Source of the DNA: Climacium dendroides
Taxonomy: Eukaryota; Streptophyta; Bryopsida; Hypnales; Climaciaceae
Direction of reading: 5' to 3'
DNA: 64,000 bases
Assembly: GCA_950106755.1 (NCBI GenBank)
Contig: OX467082.1
Location: forward strand, 37,944,001-38,008,000
Part shown: positions 1-11,655 of the stretch, piece after piece
Position numbering within the stretch: position 1 is the first letter of the stretch
Layout: each line of letters opens with the position of its first letter
Position numbers and translations under genes: made by a program
Notes under the pieces: model-generated
The model's input: only the letters and a program-made list of their open reading frames with translations
Told to the model about the DNA's origin: nothing
Database searches by the model: none

Positions 1-2444
1 TGGTGTATTTCCAGAATAATAATATTACTGGGAGGTTGGATCACTTGGAGAATTGTAGTGCCATGGAGCAGATCCATGGGGAGAGTAACCACATGGAAGG
101 GCCACTGCCGAAGTTTTTTGGGGACAAGTGTGAGTTTTTGACGCATTTGTTTGTGTCCGGGAATAATTTCACGGGGGGGATTCCGCCCGAGCTCGCGGAT
201 TGTCCCAGGCTGGAGAACATTGGGGTGAGCTGGAACAAATTGAATGGGACCATTCCAACGGTATTCTCCAAGTGCAAACGAATGGAGAATTTTCAGATCG
301 ATCACAACGAGTTCACGGGGACGATTCCGCCCGAGTTTGGCAACTGGTCGACTTCCATTCATATCATGTACCTGCAGAACAATAAGCTAACGGGGATCAT
401 CCCTAAGGAGCTAGCAAATTGTACGGAGTTGGTGCAATTCCATGCGCAGGACAATCCCATGCTGTCGGGAGAAATTCCGCCCAAGTTCGGCAACTTGCAG
501 AAACTGGAGAATTTGGTGAGTTGTTGCTGTACCACTATTTTCCTTTAGTCCTATTATTTCAGCTCTCCATTTTCAAGGTTTGAAGAAAACTATTTCAATT
601 GTTCATATTCAAAAAATGTAATATATTCAAATAGGGTCCATTTCTATGTACCCACAGAATCAGAAATTAATCCATTATGAATATTGAACCAAATGAAGGT
701 CCTTTTGTGTCCAAATTTCATTCCTATGGTATCCCAGTAGTCTATCCTAGTAGCCTATCGTCGCTGGACATTGGCTTATGGAGAAATTCTTCAAGCATGT
801 TATCGATGGACATTTTTGTTTCTCCTGTGATCGAGATCATTGCATGTGCGTTAGAAAAAAGAGGTTGGAAGAGAAGAAATGAAAGTCACTATGCGACTCC
901 TCGGAAGGAAGTCATTCAAAATCTTGAAGTTCAATCTGAGCCGCAAGGGTCCTTCTGGAGTATCGTTCTTTAGTTTTGTTTTTTTTCTATTTAAAAGTAT
1001 TAATGTTTCCTTTGATCATCGTTCCTCTGGAACTTCGCTTACATATGGCTACTGTAGATTTATGGATCGATCTAATATGTACACGTATCTCTTTTTTTTC
1101 TTAAAGGTGATTTTCAACACCAACATCTCGGGTGAGATCCCCGCCTCCCTGGGCAACTGCACCAGCCTCAAATACCTCGTCCTGAACAACAACACCCTCT
1201 CCGGCCCCATCCCCTCCACCCTCGGCAACTGCACCAAACTCTCCCTCCTCTTGCTCGCCGACAACGCCCTCTCCGGCCCCATCCCATCCACTCTCAGCAA
1301 CTGCACCTCCCTCGAGAGCTTGGACTTGTCCAACAACCAGCTCACAGGCACAATCCCCTCCTCTCTCCAAACCTGCTTCTCTCTCAAATATCTTTTTCTT
1401 AACAGAAACCTCCTCACCGGCAACTTCACTCTCAACATGAGCAACTTGAGCAAGCTCCAGTCGGTGGCCGTAAGCAACAACGGCATCACGGGAGACGTTT
1501 TCTCGTCTTTGGCAACGCTAAACAGCAGGATCAACCTTACCGCAATTGACTTCACCTCAAACTCCCTCACGGGAAGCATTCCGGAGTCTTTCGACGTTAC
1601 CAAGTTGGGGAATCTGAAGCTGCTGTTACTAGGGAACAATCATCTTACTGGTCCTATTCCAGAGTGGATCTGGAACTTGCCGACACTGCAACTTCTGGAG
1701 CTTAAAAACAACTCTTTCTCGGGGACGCTGGTGGGGAACAGTTTCAGTAAGTTGCAGGGGTACATCAACACGTCACTTTCGGATGGTGGGTCTCTTGATA
1801 ATGTCAACACGTCGACTTACATTCCTAGTGTGCAAATCACAGTGAGCGGCGCGGATGTGACGTATACAACGTTTATCGACTACTTGATCTCCATGCAGTT
1901 GTCGCATAATCAGTTGACGGGTGCGATTCCTAGTGAAATCACGGAACTAGCCCGGATGAAGTACCTAGACCTCTCCTTCAACGCTTTCTCTGGGGAGATT
2001 CCGTCCAGTATTGGGGCTTTGTCTTCACTGGTATCGCTACGGCTTTCCAATAACAAGCTGTCGGGGGTGATTCCGGAGTCGATCACAAAAATCGCTACTC
2101 TGCAGGGGCTCTATCTGGCGGAGAATGATCTGTCGGGGCAGATTCCGGAAGGGGGACAGATACAGACTATGAATAATGACTCGTTTTGGCATCCCGGGAA
2201 TAAGGGTTTATGTGGCAAGCCGTTGGATTTGAGTAGATACTCTTGTAAGACGTCAATGGCGTCGACGTTCAATGAGTTGTTTTCGACGCCGGGGTTTGTG
2301 GTTGGATTCGTGGTGGGGTTTCTGTCGATGTCGATGTTTTTCTTGATGTGGAAACCTGCGCGGCGGTTGGTGGTTAAGGGGCCGGCGAAGAAGGGATCGA
2401 CTGGGTTGTGGAATCCCGGGAAGGGGGAAATCTATAGGATTTAG
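1..2444 (+). CDS. LRR receptor-like protein, copy A (5' part outside window)
   Basis: This is the 3' portion of a kinase-less leucine-rich-repeat receptor-like protein. The window opens inside coding exon 2, read in frame from base 3 to 515. The intron is 516-1106 (GTGAGT donor, pyrimidine-rich TTAAAG acceptor) and the last exon is 1107-2444 with stop TAG. The encoded 171 + 445 residues contain extracellular LRRs of the NxLxGxIPxxLxxC type, then an island around the motif YIPSVQITVSGADVTYTTF. Four further LRRs follow, then a GLCGKPL cap, a transmembrane helix rich in GxxxG (GFVVGFVVGFLSMSMFFL), and a basic tail of about 30 residues without a kinase. Known for the family: such proteins signal at the plasma membrane through adaptor kinases. 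About 95% identical to copy B; the tail ends GEIYRI instead of GNF. Upstream in-frame codons before 1107 (from about 879) are intron sequence, because the same splice sites restore an unbroken LRR in both copies. Confidence 0.9.
516..1106 (+). other. Intron 2 of RLP copy A
   Basis: The 591-base intron has donor TTG|GTGAGT and an acceptor preceded by a T-rich tract and TTAAAG. The corresponding intron of copy B is 590 bases and differs at only a few percent of positions. The reading frame that crosses it gives non-LRR residues, so it is non-coding despite short open frames. Confidence 0.85.
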
Positions 2445-2504
2445 TGTTTAGGATTTGTTTGAGGTTGGGTATCATAGTTGTCGAAGTTAGTACCATTCAG
2501 GGAA

Positions 2505-2551
2505 TTTTTGAGTTGTGTATTTTTGAGTTGGATCACTGTACAACTCAAAAA
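2505..2551. repeat. Collapsed palindrome downstream of RLP A
   Basis: About 60 bases after the RLP A stop, one arm of a palindrome is followed directly by the last 11 bases of the other arm (TTTTTGAGTTG against CAACTCAAAAA). Copy B keeps the full 74-base palindrome at the same place, so roughly 24 bases of the second arm have been lost here. Confidence 0.7.
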
Positions 2552-2598
2552 TAGTACACAGTGATTGAACTCATAAATGCAATCCAAAATTCAACTCA

Positions 2599-3731
2599 AT
2601 GGGCAATTTTCTTAAAATGCAAAATTCCTCTACTTTGTCAGTTTTTACAGTTTAGAGTGGGTGATTTGAAGTGTACGACCATCCTAGATGTCTGAAATCT
2701 ATGTATTTCTTAATCCCTAAAGGACCAAGGCCTTACTTTCACCAATAAACACTCAAAACTGCCATTTCTGTAGCAAAGAGTAAAAAAATTTGAAAATTAT
2801 TTTTTTCTACACATCCAACCGTAGGATCTTATACCTTACTAGTATGAAAATATGTGGGAAAAATTTCACAAATTTTGACCACATAGATTAAAAGATATTT
2901 GCGTGTAAAGTGAAAAAGACAATTTTTTCAGCACCTTGTGGGACTAGATTATTTGAAAATTTAAAAAAAAAAATTGATTTTCATGCTTAAAAAAATTGTT
3001 AAGTAGAAGTAGGTATGAGAATGAAGGAAAATCTAAATTATTAATATCTTTAAGATGGAATTAAAATGCACTAATCCCAATTGTGAGATTGTTCAAGCAA
3101 GCAAACAAAATCATGTAAAATTTTTTTTCCAAAAAAATTGTAAAAATCGCTTTCAGAAATGAATTCTATAAGTTATTTTTTCAGGAAGATGTTCTAATTG
3201 CCCAATAAACGAGATTGTCCATAACTTTCTCATAATAAGTCCAAATGGAATGAATCAAAGCTTCCCATGTAGACAAAAATATAATCTACAAGAAAAAAAA
3301 TCCAAAAATTCAAAATTCAAAATTTTGCAAATTTTTTTTTTGCTGCCCGGACTACCCCTGTCCCCTATTTTGAGCTTATTTGGTCATAACTTTTGTTTCC
3401 GGGCACCAAATGTGAAAAAAATTATATTCCCACAAAGCTCATCAGTTTTTCTATTTTCAAAAAAAGTTTCAAAAAATCATGACAAAATTTCAGCCCATAG
3501 GTACCTGCTCGAAGGGACAATGGTCCTTTCGGGGTTAAATGTGTGAAATCTATGTATATACTAGATGTCACTTTTACAATTCAGATCATACAGTCTAAAA
3601 TCTATAGTAGTCATGAATTTCTTAAATCTATAAAAGTCCAAAATTCTTGAAAACTATATGGATTCTAGATGCACTTTTACAATTCGAAGCAGGCGATTTG
3701 AAAATGCCGCCATTTTAATGAAATTCCCCAT
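2599..3731. mobile_element. MITE family M1 copy with a nested insertion
   Basis: Ends are ATGGGCAATTTT and the inverted AAATTCCCCAT. The flanks are CTCA on the left and GTCA on the right. The equivalent site in copy B (about 34518) is empty, reading continuously through AACTCACGACTC. The ~290-bp M1 body is interrupted by a second element at 2710-3537. The insertion therefore postdates the duplication, or was lost precisely from the other copy, which is less likely. Confidence 0.75.
2710..3537. mobile_element. Harbinger-like non-autonomous element nested in M1
   Basis: The element is bounded by TTA on both sides, with inverted ends ATCCCTAAAGGACCAAGG and GGTCCTTTCGGGGT. Splicing it out restores the M1 sequence seen in other copies. 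A three-base TTA target duplication is typical of PIF/Harbinger elements. I see no transposase reading frame. Related sequence lies at 55640 in inverted orientation and at 58001. Confidence 0.65.
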
Positions 3732-4000
3732 GTCACGACTCAATGTAGTACACAGTGATTCAACTTAGGAATACACAACTCAATATAGTACACAATATCT
3801 ATGGTTCACGGATTGCCACTCCAGGTTTAAATACAGTTTGTGTTTCTCACAGGAGAAATCCAAAATGCCCATCTATGAGATTTTTGAAGAATTGCATGGT
3901 ACACTGACAAGCGATGAAGGAATACGATACACTGCCTAGATTAATAATTCAAGGAATTTATGGAATTCTAGCAGAAAATGAAATTTGTTCTCTTTCTGTT

Positions 4001-4288
4001 ATGGGCAATTTTGTGAAAATGGTGAAATTCAGGCAGTTTTCACAGTTCAGAGTGGGCAATCTCAAGTGTACAAACATCTGAGATGTTTGAAATCAACATC
4101 AATGTTAGATGTTACTTTTACAATTCGGATCATTTGATCTAAAATCTATACTACTCCTAGATTTCCTAAATCTATAAAAGTTCAAGATTCCTAAAAACTA
4201 TATCTATCCTAGATGTCACTTTTATAATTTAGAGTGAACGGTCTGAAAATGGCACATGGAATATTGCCATTTTAACAAAATTTCCGAT
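4001..4288. mobile_element. MITE family M1 copy
   Basis: This 288-bp element has inverted ends (ATGGGCAATTTTGTGAAAAT against ATTTTAACAAAATTTCCGAT) and a TGTT duplication at 3997-4000 and 4289-4292. Copy B has the unoccupied site TTCTGTTGTGAATTT near 34780. The interior is AT-rich with repeated TAGATGTCACTTTTA-like segments and no coding capacity. Confidence 0.82.
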
Positions 4289-4399
4289 TGTTGTGAATTT
4301 CTTCTGTGTAGATTTTCCTTGATAGTGCCGCCGATGCCCCCGTTCCTAATGCAAATTGAATTTAAACCACCGACGATGGATTAGACATGGCCCGAGTTT

Positions 4400-5003
4400 G
4401 TGTCTTTGATGGACTATGTGAGTTTTTAAAAAGAAATGGATATTTTGCTAAAATGACAATATTCCACAAAGTTGACACTTTTAGGTTTAGACCATGTGGT
4501 TTGAAATGTAAACTAGCCCTAGACTTTAGACCATGTGGTCTAAAATCTACACTAGATCAAGAAAATGAATGGAAAAATGGTAGAAGAATATTGCCGTTAG
4601 AAATTCAATGCTCCAAGTAGCCATAAATTACGTCCCATCATATACTTGATTATTTATGTACGTTGTGGTATTTGGAAACCATCCATAGGATGGAATGCAG
4701 TTGTTCTTGAACCAATTGATGTAGTACAAAATTTCCAACATTTATCTATTTTGAGAGAAGTTCAAAATTTGCACCAATTTCAAAACATTCAAAACATTCA
4801 TGCTTAGAGTGACCACTTTTGGTTCCCTTAATGATGAAGTAAAGTATCCACTTTAGAATCAATTTTTTTTATTGATACAATAAATGGTAAATATGACCAT
4901 GCATTAGATTTGGGGCATATGAAACAAAGATTAATAATAATGCACATGTCTTGAGTATCTTAACTTTTTTTCTCATAATTATGTACTACACATTTACTGT
5001 TTA
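4400..5003. other. Segment of about 600 bp present only in copy A
   Basis: The copies match up to GAGTTTGTGTC and resume at TCAACATCATTGTAG. The intervening ~600 bases have no counterpart in copy B, and I saw no clear terminal repeats. A small open frame at 4387-4620 carries a repeated AGACCATGTGGT motif and no recognisable domain. I cannot tell insertion in A from deletion in B. Confidence 0.5.
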
Positions 5004-5605
5004 TTTATTATCAACATCATTGTAGTTCATCAATTATGTAAATTGGTTCAAGAGAAAATCATAATTTGCCAACTTTCTTCATATATTCAACAAGCTGTGG
5101 TGATTGAATCAATGATAGATCAAGATATATGTAGTTTGGGATGTAGTTTGGAAGGTATGAATACCTACATCTTTGTCTATCTTGGCAATTATTAAGCAAA
5201 AACTCACTAGAAATTGGATGAAGGGTCTCCACTACTCATGCTTATATTTTAGATGTTAAAATTTATATTTTTGTAGAGTAAGTTAGTAATGGATGTTCAT
5301 TTTTTTAAGGTGGCAATGGCCATGTTTGTGACTCCTTTTCATGACCATCCCAATTGGGGGACTCTTGAATTTGGAACATTTTTCCATCTTTTCACTAATT
5401 TATCAATTACCTTTGAGAGGTTGTAAATAAAAAACACAAGGGGTTGAAAAAGAATAGAGAAAAATGTAAAATTGTAACCTTTTTGCTATTGTGTCCAAAC
5501 TAGTCAAATTTTCATTGATTTTCTTGTTGGCAAGTGAAAGGAGGTTCCAACATACCAAACAACGCAACATTTGAATACCATATGCAAAAATTACAAAGGA
5601 TCAAA

Positions 5606-5907
5606 ATGGAAAAATTCCTCTATTTTGGCAATTTTTATAGTTTAGAGTCAGCAGTCTGACTTGTACAAACTTCATAGATGTCTTAAATCATACCATTTTT
5701 AAATGTTTGAAACCTATACGTGTGTTAGATTTCAATTTTATAATTCAGATCATGCAGTCTGAAATCTATAGTAGTCATAGATTTCTTAAATCCAAAAAAT
5801 CTGAGATTCTTGAAAACTATACCTATCCTAAATGTCACTTTTACAATTTAGAGCGGGCAGTCTAAAAATGGCACATGGAATGCCGCCATTTTAACGAAAT
5901 TCCCCAT
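5606..5907. mobile_element. MITE family M1 copy
   Basis: This 302-bp element begins ATGGAAAAATTCC and ends inverted as GAAATTCCCCAT. It is flanked by CAAA at 5602-5605 and 5908-5911. Copy B has the empty site GGATCAAAATTTTATTC near 35750. The four-base duplication agrees with the copy at 4001. Confidence 0.82.
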
Positions 5908-6795
5908 CAAAGTTTTATTCAATAGATGGTTGTATAATCGTTTCTTCCACATAAGTTTGTATTGATTTTGGAGATGTACACAATTCGATCATGATGGTGG
6001 TTTTAGGCTAGGTGCAATTTGGGTGTGATTTTGGATGTACCCATGTTATCCCAAATAGAATCAATCAGTGTTGACAAATTTGGGCCCTCAATAACCTAAT
6101 CTCTGCAAGTGTACCAAATAATCCTAATCAATGATTTCATAATACTAGCAGACATGTTCAACAATTCTGAGGACTTTTTCCCACTTTTCTCGTCTTGCAT
6201 TGCCACACCAAGGATTTCTTGACGGTACACCCTTTGAAAACTTTTTGATTTCAAAGCCGGATGCAATTCTAGGTTTGTGATTTGTCGAATACTACGTTTC
6301 TCGCTCTCGAGCAAAAATGAAGGCCCTGTTGGACCATGATTCTGTCGAAGTTCAGTTGTAATTCGACAGGCATGTTCGAGTTTCACATCCCACCTCAAGT
6401 GGCAGGTACCTCTTTAGTTTGCTTAAATGCTCGCCAATTCTTACCAAGCTGTGCAGCAGAATCAGAATTTTTTTGAGGACATCAAAATCTTGGAAGCAAA
6501 TCAAATGTTCAATCGATCTGACCACTAGGAATATATCAACCTCTTTGAGCCGCAATTTCTTTTTTTGCCAATCAAAGCATTGACTTGGAAGTTTGATCGA
6601 TGACTGCGAAGATCAAATGAAAGATCTCACACTAAAAAGCTTTTGAACAAGAACATGATGTTCAATCCCTGCACTACTTTGGTTACACGAGTGTAGATCG
6701 AGAAAGTCTCAACTCCTTGAAATGAAGTAAGCTCAAGTATCTTGCAGCAGTAATCTCTGTGGATTTTTTTCTGGAAGCCTCTTTGTCCGCTGGTG

Positions 6796-7060
6796 TAAGG
6801 TAGGAGGTTCATAAAGCACCCATTTAAAGGGAAAAGGAAATTCATTCGGGGGAGGTTATACTTCTTGAAATATTTTTCAGTAAATTTTTCTTGAAAAACA
6901 AATGGAATTGGCATCTAATGTAAGTAATTGGTTATGAGTTTTTGAAGTTGAAGCACAGTGGTCACTAGAAGCGTCCACCTCCTAAAATATACAGCATTTG
7001 TACATTGCTGCCGGTGCAATGAGAAAGCAAACTGTACCTTTGCATTTAGAGGACGCTTTT
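6796..7060 (+). mobile_element. Repeat family M4 copy
   Basis: It begins TAAGGTAGGAGGTTCATAAA and ends near AGAGGACGCTTTTATG. The same termini recur at 9711/10396-10670, 15229-15515 (inverted), 54436-54755 and 60217-60500. Copy B keeps only the right end (from about 36432), so the absence of the left part there is a deletion in B. Confidence 0.6.
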
Positions 7061-7717
7061 ATGTACGACTTGCATATTGCTACTTCACCGCTGACTTGTG
7101 GTTGTGTTTCTGAGGATTCCGGCCTCATACACAAGCCTTCTTTACAAATCCTCATGGTCCGAATTCACGCATAAGAAATCGAGAAATACTATCCCACACA
7201 CTGGTAGCGTTTTATTACATTACTATACTCAAATTGTTGTGATTTCTCCAAAAGTCTTGAAGATGAAGACTTTCAATCCGCTGCAGCATTTTCTAACTTT
7301 GCCACTTCTTCCAAACCTCTCAAACTGACTTCAATCAATCTCAAGCTACTGTAAGTCTCTCTAATCATGCATGTCCTAAACTGACCTTCAGGAACTGAGT
7401 AGTAAAATATTCACCAAGTCAACTACAAAAGGCTCTCTCAACTGATGCCCTCGCTCTGGATGACCAGTGCCAAAGGCGTCAACAATGAAGCCTTGAAGGT
7501 GGATTAACTACTTCATTAATCTAAGTAAGTATCACTAACAGCTAGCTACTTAATTACTTTACTCTCTCGTGATCCTATCGATCTCCTCTCCAAAACCTTC
7601 CATGTCTTGCTACCATGCAGACTAATGAACGCAGTACTGATTGCTAGCTGATGCTTTGATTGACAAGCATTCCACCAAATTAAGATCCCACGCCTTAATT
7701 TGTTGGAGCCTAGACTG

Positions 7718-7930
7718 TCAATAATAATAGTATCTGGTGTAATCAGGGCCGAGTACAAATGTGACCGGGTACATCTCTTCTAATGTGGTAACAGGAGGTG
7801 CAGGCTTTTCTTCTGCAGGCGGTGGAGGAGGATCCGGCTTGGCTTCTTCCTTCTTCTCTTCAGCTGCAGGTGCAGGTTCTGACCGTCACCTTCTGACCCG
7901 GAAAATCGACATCGTATGTTGTTACACTTC
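7718..7930 (-). pseudogene. HMA-domain protein gene remnant, copy A
   Basis: This is a decayed copy of the gene at 37166-39969. The 3' end of exon 3, including the stop at 7718-7720, is intact. At about 7877 the sequence jumps straight to the middle of exon 2, so the equivalent of 37328-38211 (884 bases: rest of exon 3, intron 2, most of exon 2) is absent. The exon 2 splice acceptor is also altered (the copy B AG aligns with AA here). The first exon, which carries the CxxC metal-binding motif, is missing because the duplicated block ends before it. The remnant converges on RLP A as the intact gene converges on RLP B. It cannot encode a working HMA protein. Confidence 0.85.
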
Positions 7931-8877
7931 TTTTGATTTGGAACCCTTTTTTTCATTAGTACTAGTGTGCCTTGTGTCGTTGCCACAATCAAAACTAAAC
8001 TAAAAGTAATTTTCTAATTTTTTAGAACCAAAAATAACTTAAGAATGCACAACTTTCACACCGTACATTGGAACGTCACAAAACCAAGCCGGTGCACCCC
8101 TCCTCGCCAAGGGCTTTCTGAAAGTACCAAGCACGCGACCGAGGGACACACGGTTGGGGAGATCTCAACATGAAAAACAAAACAATCAGCCAAATTCAAG
8201 GTATAGATTTGTCGTAAGAAAAAAGAAACTACTTTTAGTGGAACTGAACCTTCTTCATTAGTACCTACTACCTCATAAGAAAAAGAAATTATTAGTGGAA
8301 AACATGTCTGAGACAATCAGGGAGTGAACCATTGAATCCACCAATGTGCCGAATTCCGCCAAGTGGTGGTGCACTGCATTGGTTATCTCAGGCGTGGATT
8401 CCACTACAGACTCCAGCGAAATGAATTTGAAATTTTCATTGGGGTAAGGTCAGTTTTGTTCACTATAATCAGCTGTACCAGAAAGGAGAGAAGAAGAAAA
8501 TGGATTACTTGCATCTCTGGTGCAGTGTGTGCAAATGTGGTTAAATTTAGCAAACTTATACCAAGCAAAAAAATTCAGCACATTTAGCAGTCTCTTTAGC
8601 AACCTGAGCTAATTGCGTGCATTTTATTTGAGACCTTTGTTAGTTGCTCGACATTGCTATAAACTAATAGATGAGCACTCCCAGACTGCATGACCTCGGC
8701 TATTGAAAGACCTTCCGAGCATACAAGCTTACAAGAAGGCTGTGAATAAACTAATTAAGGAAAGAGGTTGTGTAATACCGATAGGGGTTCTGAAACGAAT
8801 ACATCTGTGTTCACGGTGATCATTCTAAGTCATAGAGTGCCGATTTCTTTAGTTTTAATTGGAAGGATCGGCACAGT

Positions 8878-9710
8878 GAAAATACAGGATTTTTTTTTAA
8901 ATTGAAAAAAATATTTAAAAATAAAAAAATATTAGAAAATTAGTCAATCTGATGTGTATCTGACATGGCACCAGTAGTGCCACATCATATTCAAAGAATG
9001 AAAATATGAAAAGTTATATATTTGTATATATATATATATTTCTCTAATTGCATTGGGGCAATCCTAGGCTCCTAGCAACCTCCTTCATATCTAGATTTTT
9101 CTTGATGTGGTATTAGATAGGTGAGTTTTTCATAGCATTGTATAACCAAGCAATGTTCCTCCCCATACTAGGAAGGTATCATGCATCCCTAAATGCCTAT
9201 GAGAAACTTTATAAATAATTCAAGGATTCGGGTTCATTGAAGAGCCATAAAATATAATTTTTTTCATTGTAGGGGATCCTTTTTTAAGGATGCAAAGTGA
9301 TTCCTACTTCATTGATAAACAAGAGTGTATTCTACCCTTGCTTGTCCTTCATCTTGCTTTAGTGGATTGTATCTTTAATATTTTCAATCTAGCATTGAGT
9401 TTTGCTCTATTGTTTCACAAAACATATCAAAATTTTTTAAAGATACTGTGTGCAAATTTATTTTTATTTCATAAATTTTGGGCATTGTGGAGAAGAGTCT
9501 TTACCGTAGTGAAAAAAGCTATTTACATCCATGAGCCAATTTTTAACCTAAATAAAACCTTAAAAGTTCTTAATATACAAACCTAGACGAAAGAGTACCA
9601 TCTTCATCACAAAGAAGTTATAGTTATGTGTGATACTTTTAGTGTGATTGTACACTTTACAAACTTCTTCCCTATTTTCTAATTGTATAGGTCCTCTACC
9701 ATGACCACAT
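8878..9710. other. AT-rich spacer
   Basis: No gene seen. There is a short TA run near 9026-9042. An open frame at 9290-9586 is hydrophobic and AT-rich with no recognisable domain. This is where copy A stops matching copy B. Confidence 0.4.
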
Positions 9711-10670
9711 AAGGTAGGAGATCCATAAAGCACCCATTTAACCCCTAAATGCTCAAGGGATTTTTTGAACTTCTTTGAATTTGCTCCAAATTGAACAAAA
9801 AGCCAACATTTTGATAAGTTGTATCAATTTTTTTTAATTACAGTAACCATATAAATTCAAACTAGACATGTTAGAAATCATGTAGGAAAATAACAATGTC
9901 ACTTATGGATTGAAAGATTATAATGTTTGATCATGAGGGTGTTAAAACTAGGAAAGTGATTTGAAGTCTTTCAATCCTCTTTTCACATGTCAAATCTAAA
10001 AAGTTGGTCACCAAAAAAATATGTAGGTAAAAGACCTAACATGCATAATCCTAATCAATTTATGGCTTCTCAAAATCTACTCTACAATTTTTTGAAATGA
10101 ATTTTTAATGTGGTTTTTTCCTTTAAGATCTAGTGTATTTGAAGCTCATTTTCAAGAACCCTCAACACTATAGAAAGTGAAGATTGCTATGGACATCCTT
10201 GCACAAAATGACAAAATCTTGAATAGAATAATCATAATCGATCATTTTCAAAATCAGATTTTGGATGCTAAAACTAAACTTCAAAAAATATATACAAAAA
10301 TATAAACCTTTGAAAATAGAAACCTAATTAGGTTGTATTAAGCTTAAATGTATTGGCGACACCAAAAATTTGGTGCCTCAAGCATTCTGGAATAAAGAGT
10401 TAGAAATTAATTAGGAAAAATTTAACTTCTTGAAATATTATTCAATAAATTTTCCTTGAAAGTCAATTGAATTGACATCTAGCCCAAGTCTTTTCATATT
10501 TTTTGAGCTCTAAAGAATTAGTTAAGAATTTTTGAAGCTAAAATCTAGTAGTCACTAAAAGTATCCACCACTTGAAATGCGCACTTTTGTATATTGTTGA
10601 TGCAATCAAAAACCTAAATTTACTAATGACATACATTTCAAGAGGTGGATGCTTTTAGAGCCTTAGTGCT
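9711..10670. mobile_element. M4 repeat interrupted by Harbinger-like element M2
   Basis: The M4 left end (AAGGTAGGAGATCCATAAAG) stops at 9737. An M2 element occupies about 9738-10395 (start TTAACCCCTAAATGCTCAAG, end TGGTGCCTCAAGCATTC). The M4 body then resumes with TTAACTTCTTGAAATATT and ends with AAGAGGTGGATGCTTTTAG near 10660. No transposase is encoded. The order of insertion is M4 first, then M2. Confidence 0.6.
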
Positions 10671-10829
10671 TTCAGATATCTTATCTTGTATAGACATGGC
10701 TATCACCGCATTAGTAAGCTCACAAATATCATAATCCTGGATGAATAGATGCATTCTTTGATTCTACAATAATCCTAAAAATTATTCATCACACTCTTTT
10801 TTGTAGTTTAGTTGAACTTCTACTATTTA

Positions 10830-11280
10830 AAGTAGAGCCACCCATTCCCAACCAGGGAGCCATGCCCTACTTGTAGGGTGCACTATTTCAAACGAGGCAA
10901 GGCATTCAAGCTTGGAATGTGTTTTTTTCTCCTTGGAATGTGTGTTCTTCTCATATTCAAGGTTGGGACAAACAAGGTCATGACATATGTTTCATCATGT
11001 TCCAAAGTGTGCATGAAGTAGTAAGCAAGACAAGAGGAAGTAATGAGTGGGAAAGTAGTTTGGCTATGAGCAAAATTGGGAGACTCTAAACATTGGCTAT
11101 GGATTCAAAATACTTTCAAGCTCCCAAAATTCATAGTAATTTCAATTTCAGCCAAAAAAAAATTACAATAAATTCACAGTCCCAGTATTTCTTATCTCTC
11201 TACATAAGAAATTTTCCCTTCCTCACACTGCTCCTCATCTCTCCCGAAATTGCTTTAAGTGATCAGGTATAGGTGTTTCT
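10830..11280 (+). repeat. Dispersed ~400-bp repeat R5, copy 1
   Basis: It shares an ordered series of blocks (TTGGGACAAACAAGGTCATG, AAGACTCTAAACATTGGCTA-like, CTTCCTACAT-like) with 11656-12070 and 25317-25692. No coding domain is seen. The element type is unknown. Confidence 0.5.
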
Positions 11281-11655
11281 ACCTTGATTATTTAGTGTTT
11301 AATTCAACACTAATGGCTGCTCAAAGGTATGTCAATCCAAATTTTGTGTCCTATGAGTTCGTACATTGTTTGTATGTTTGCAGTGTTTTAAAAAGCTTTG
11401 ACCTGACTCTCATGCCCTGAAAGTTAAGAAAACAGACAAACAGGTTGTCTTCTTCCAATTCTGCAATTGCACCGTTTTCAAACTTGAAGCCTTTTAGTCC
11501 ACTTCCCCACCTCAAAAAATCCGGAGTTCAATGCCACCATGCCTGCCTTCCCAAAGCCGGAGAACACCGAGTGAGCTTTGACGAAACTTCGGCAGAGTTG
11601 GTCCTTGGGTTTCCTTCTGGTCCTCCCTCCTCAAGTAGGTGATCATCTAAAGGTC

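Larger units (their letters stand above)
1..8877. repeat. Left copy of a large segmental tandem duplication
   Basis: Base 1 matches 31892 and the match runs colinearly to 8877/38927, after which the sequences diverge. It covers the RLP 3' half, the intergenic DNA and the HMA gene minus its first exon. Indels, mostly MITEs, make this copy about 1.84 kb longer. The true left edge is outside the window. Confidence 0.9.

Noticed and set aside
879..1106. RLP exon 3 extended upstream to an in-frame ATG
   Set aside because: Those residues are not LRR-like, and splice signals conserved in both copies remove them.
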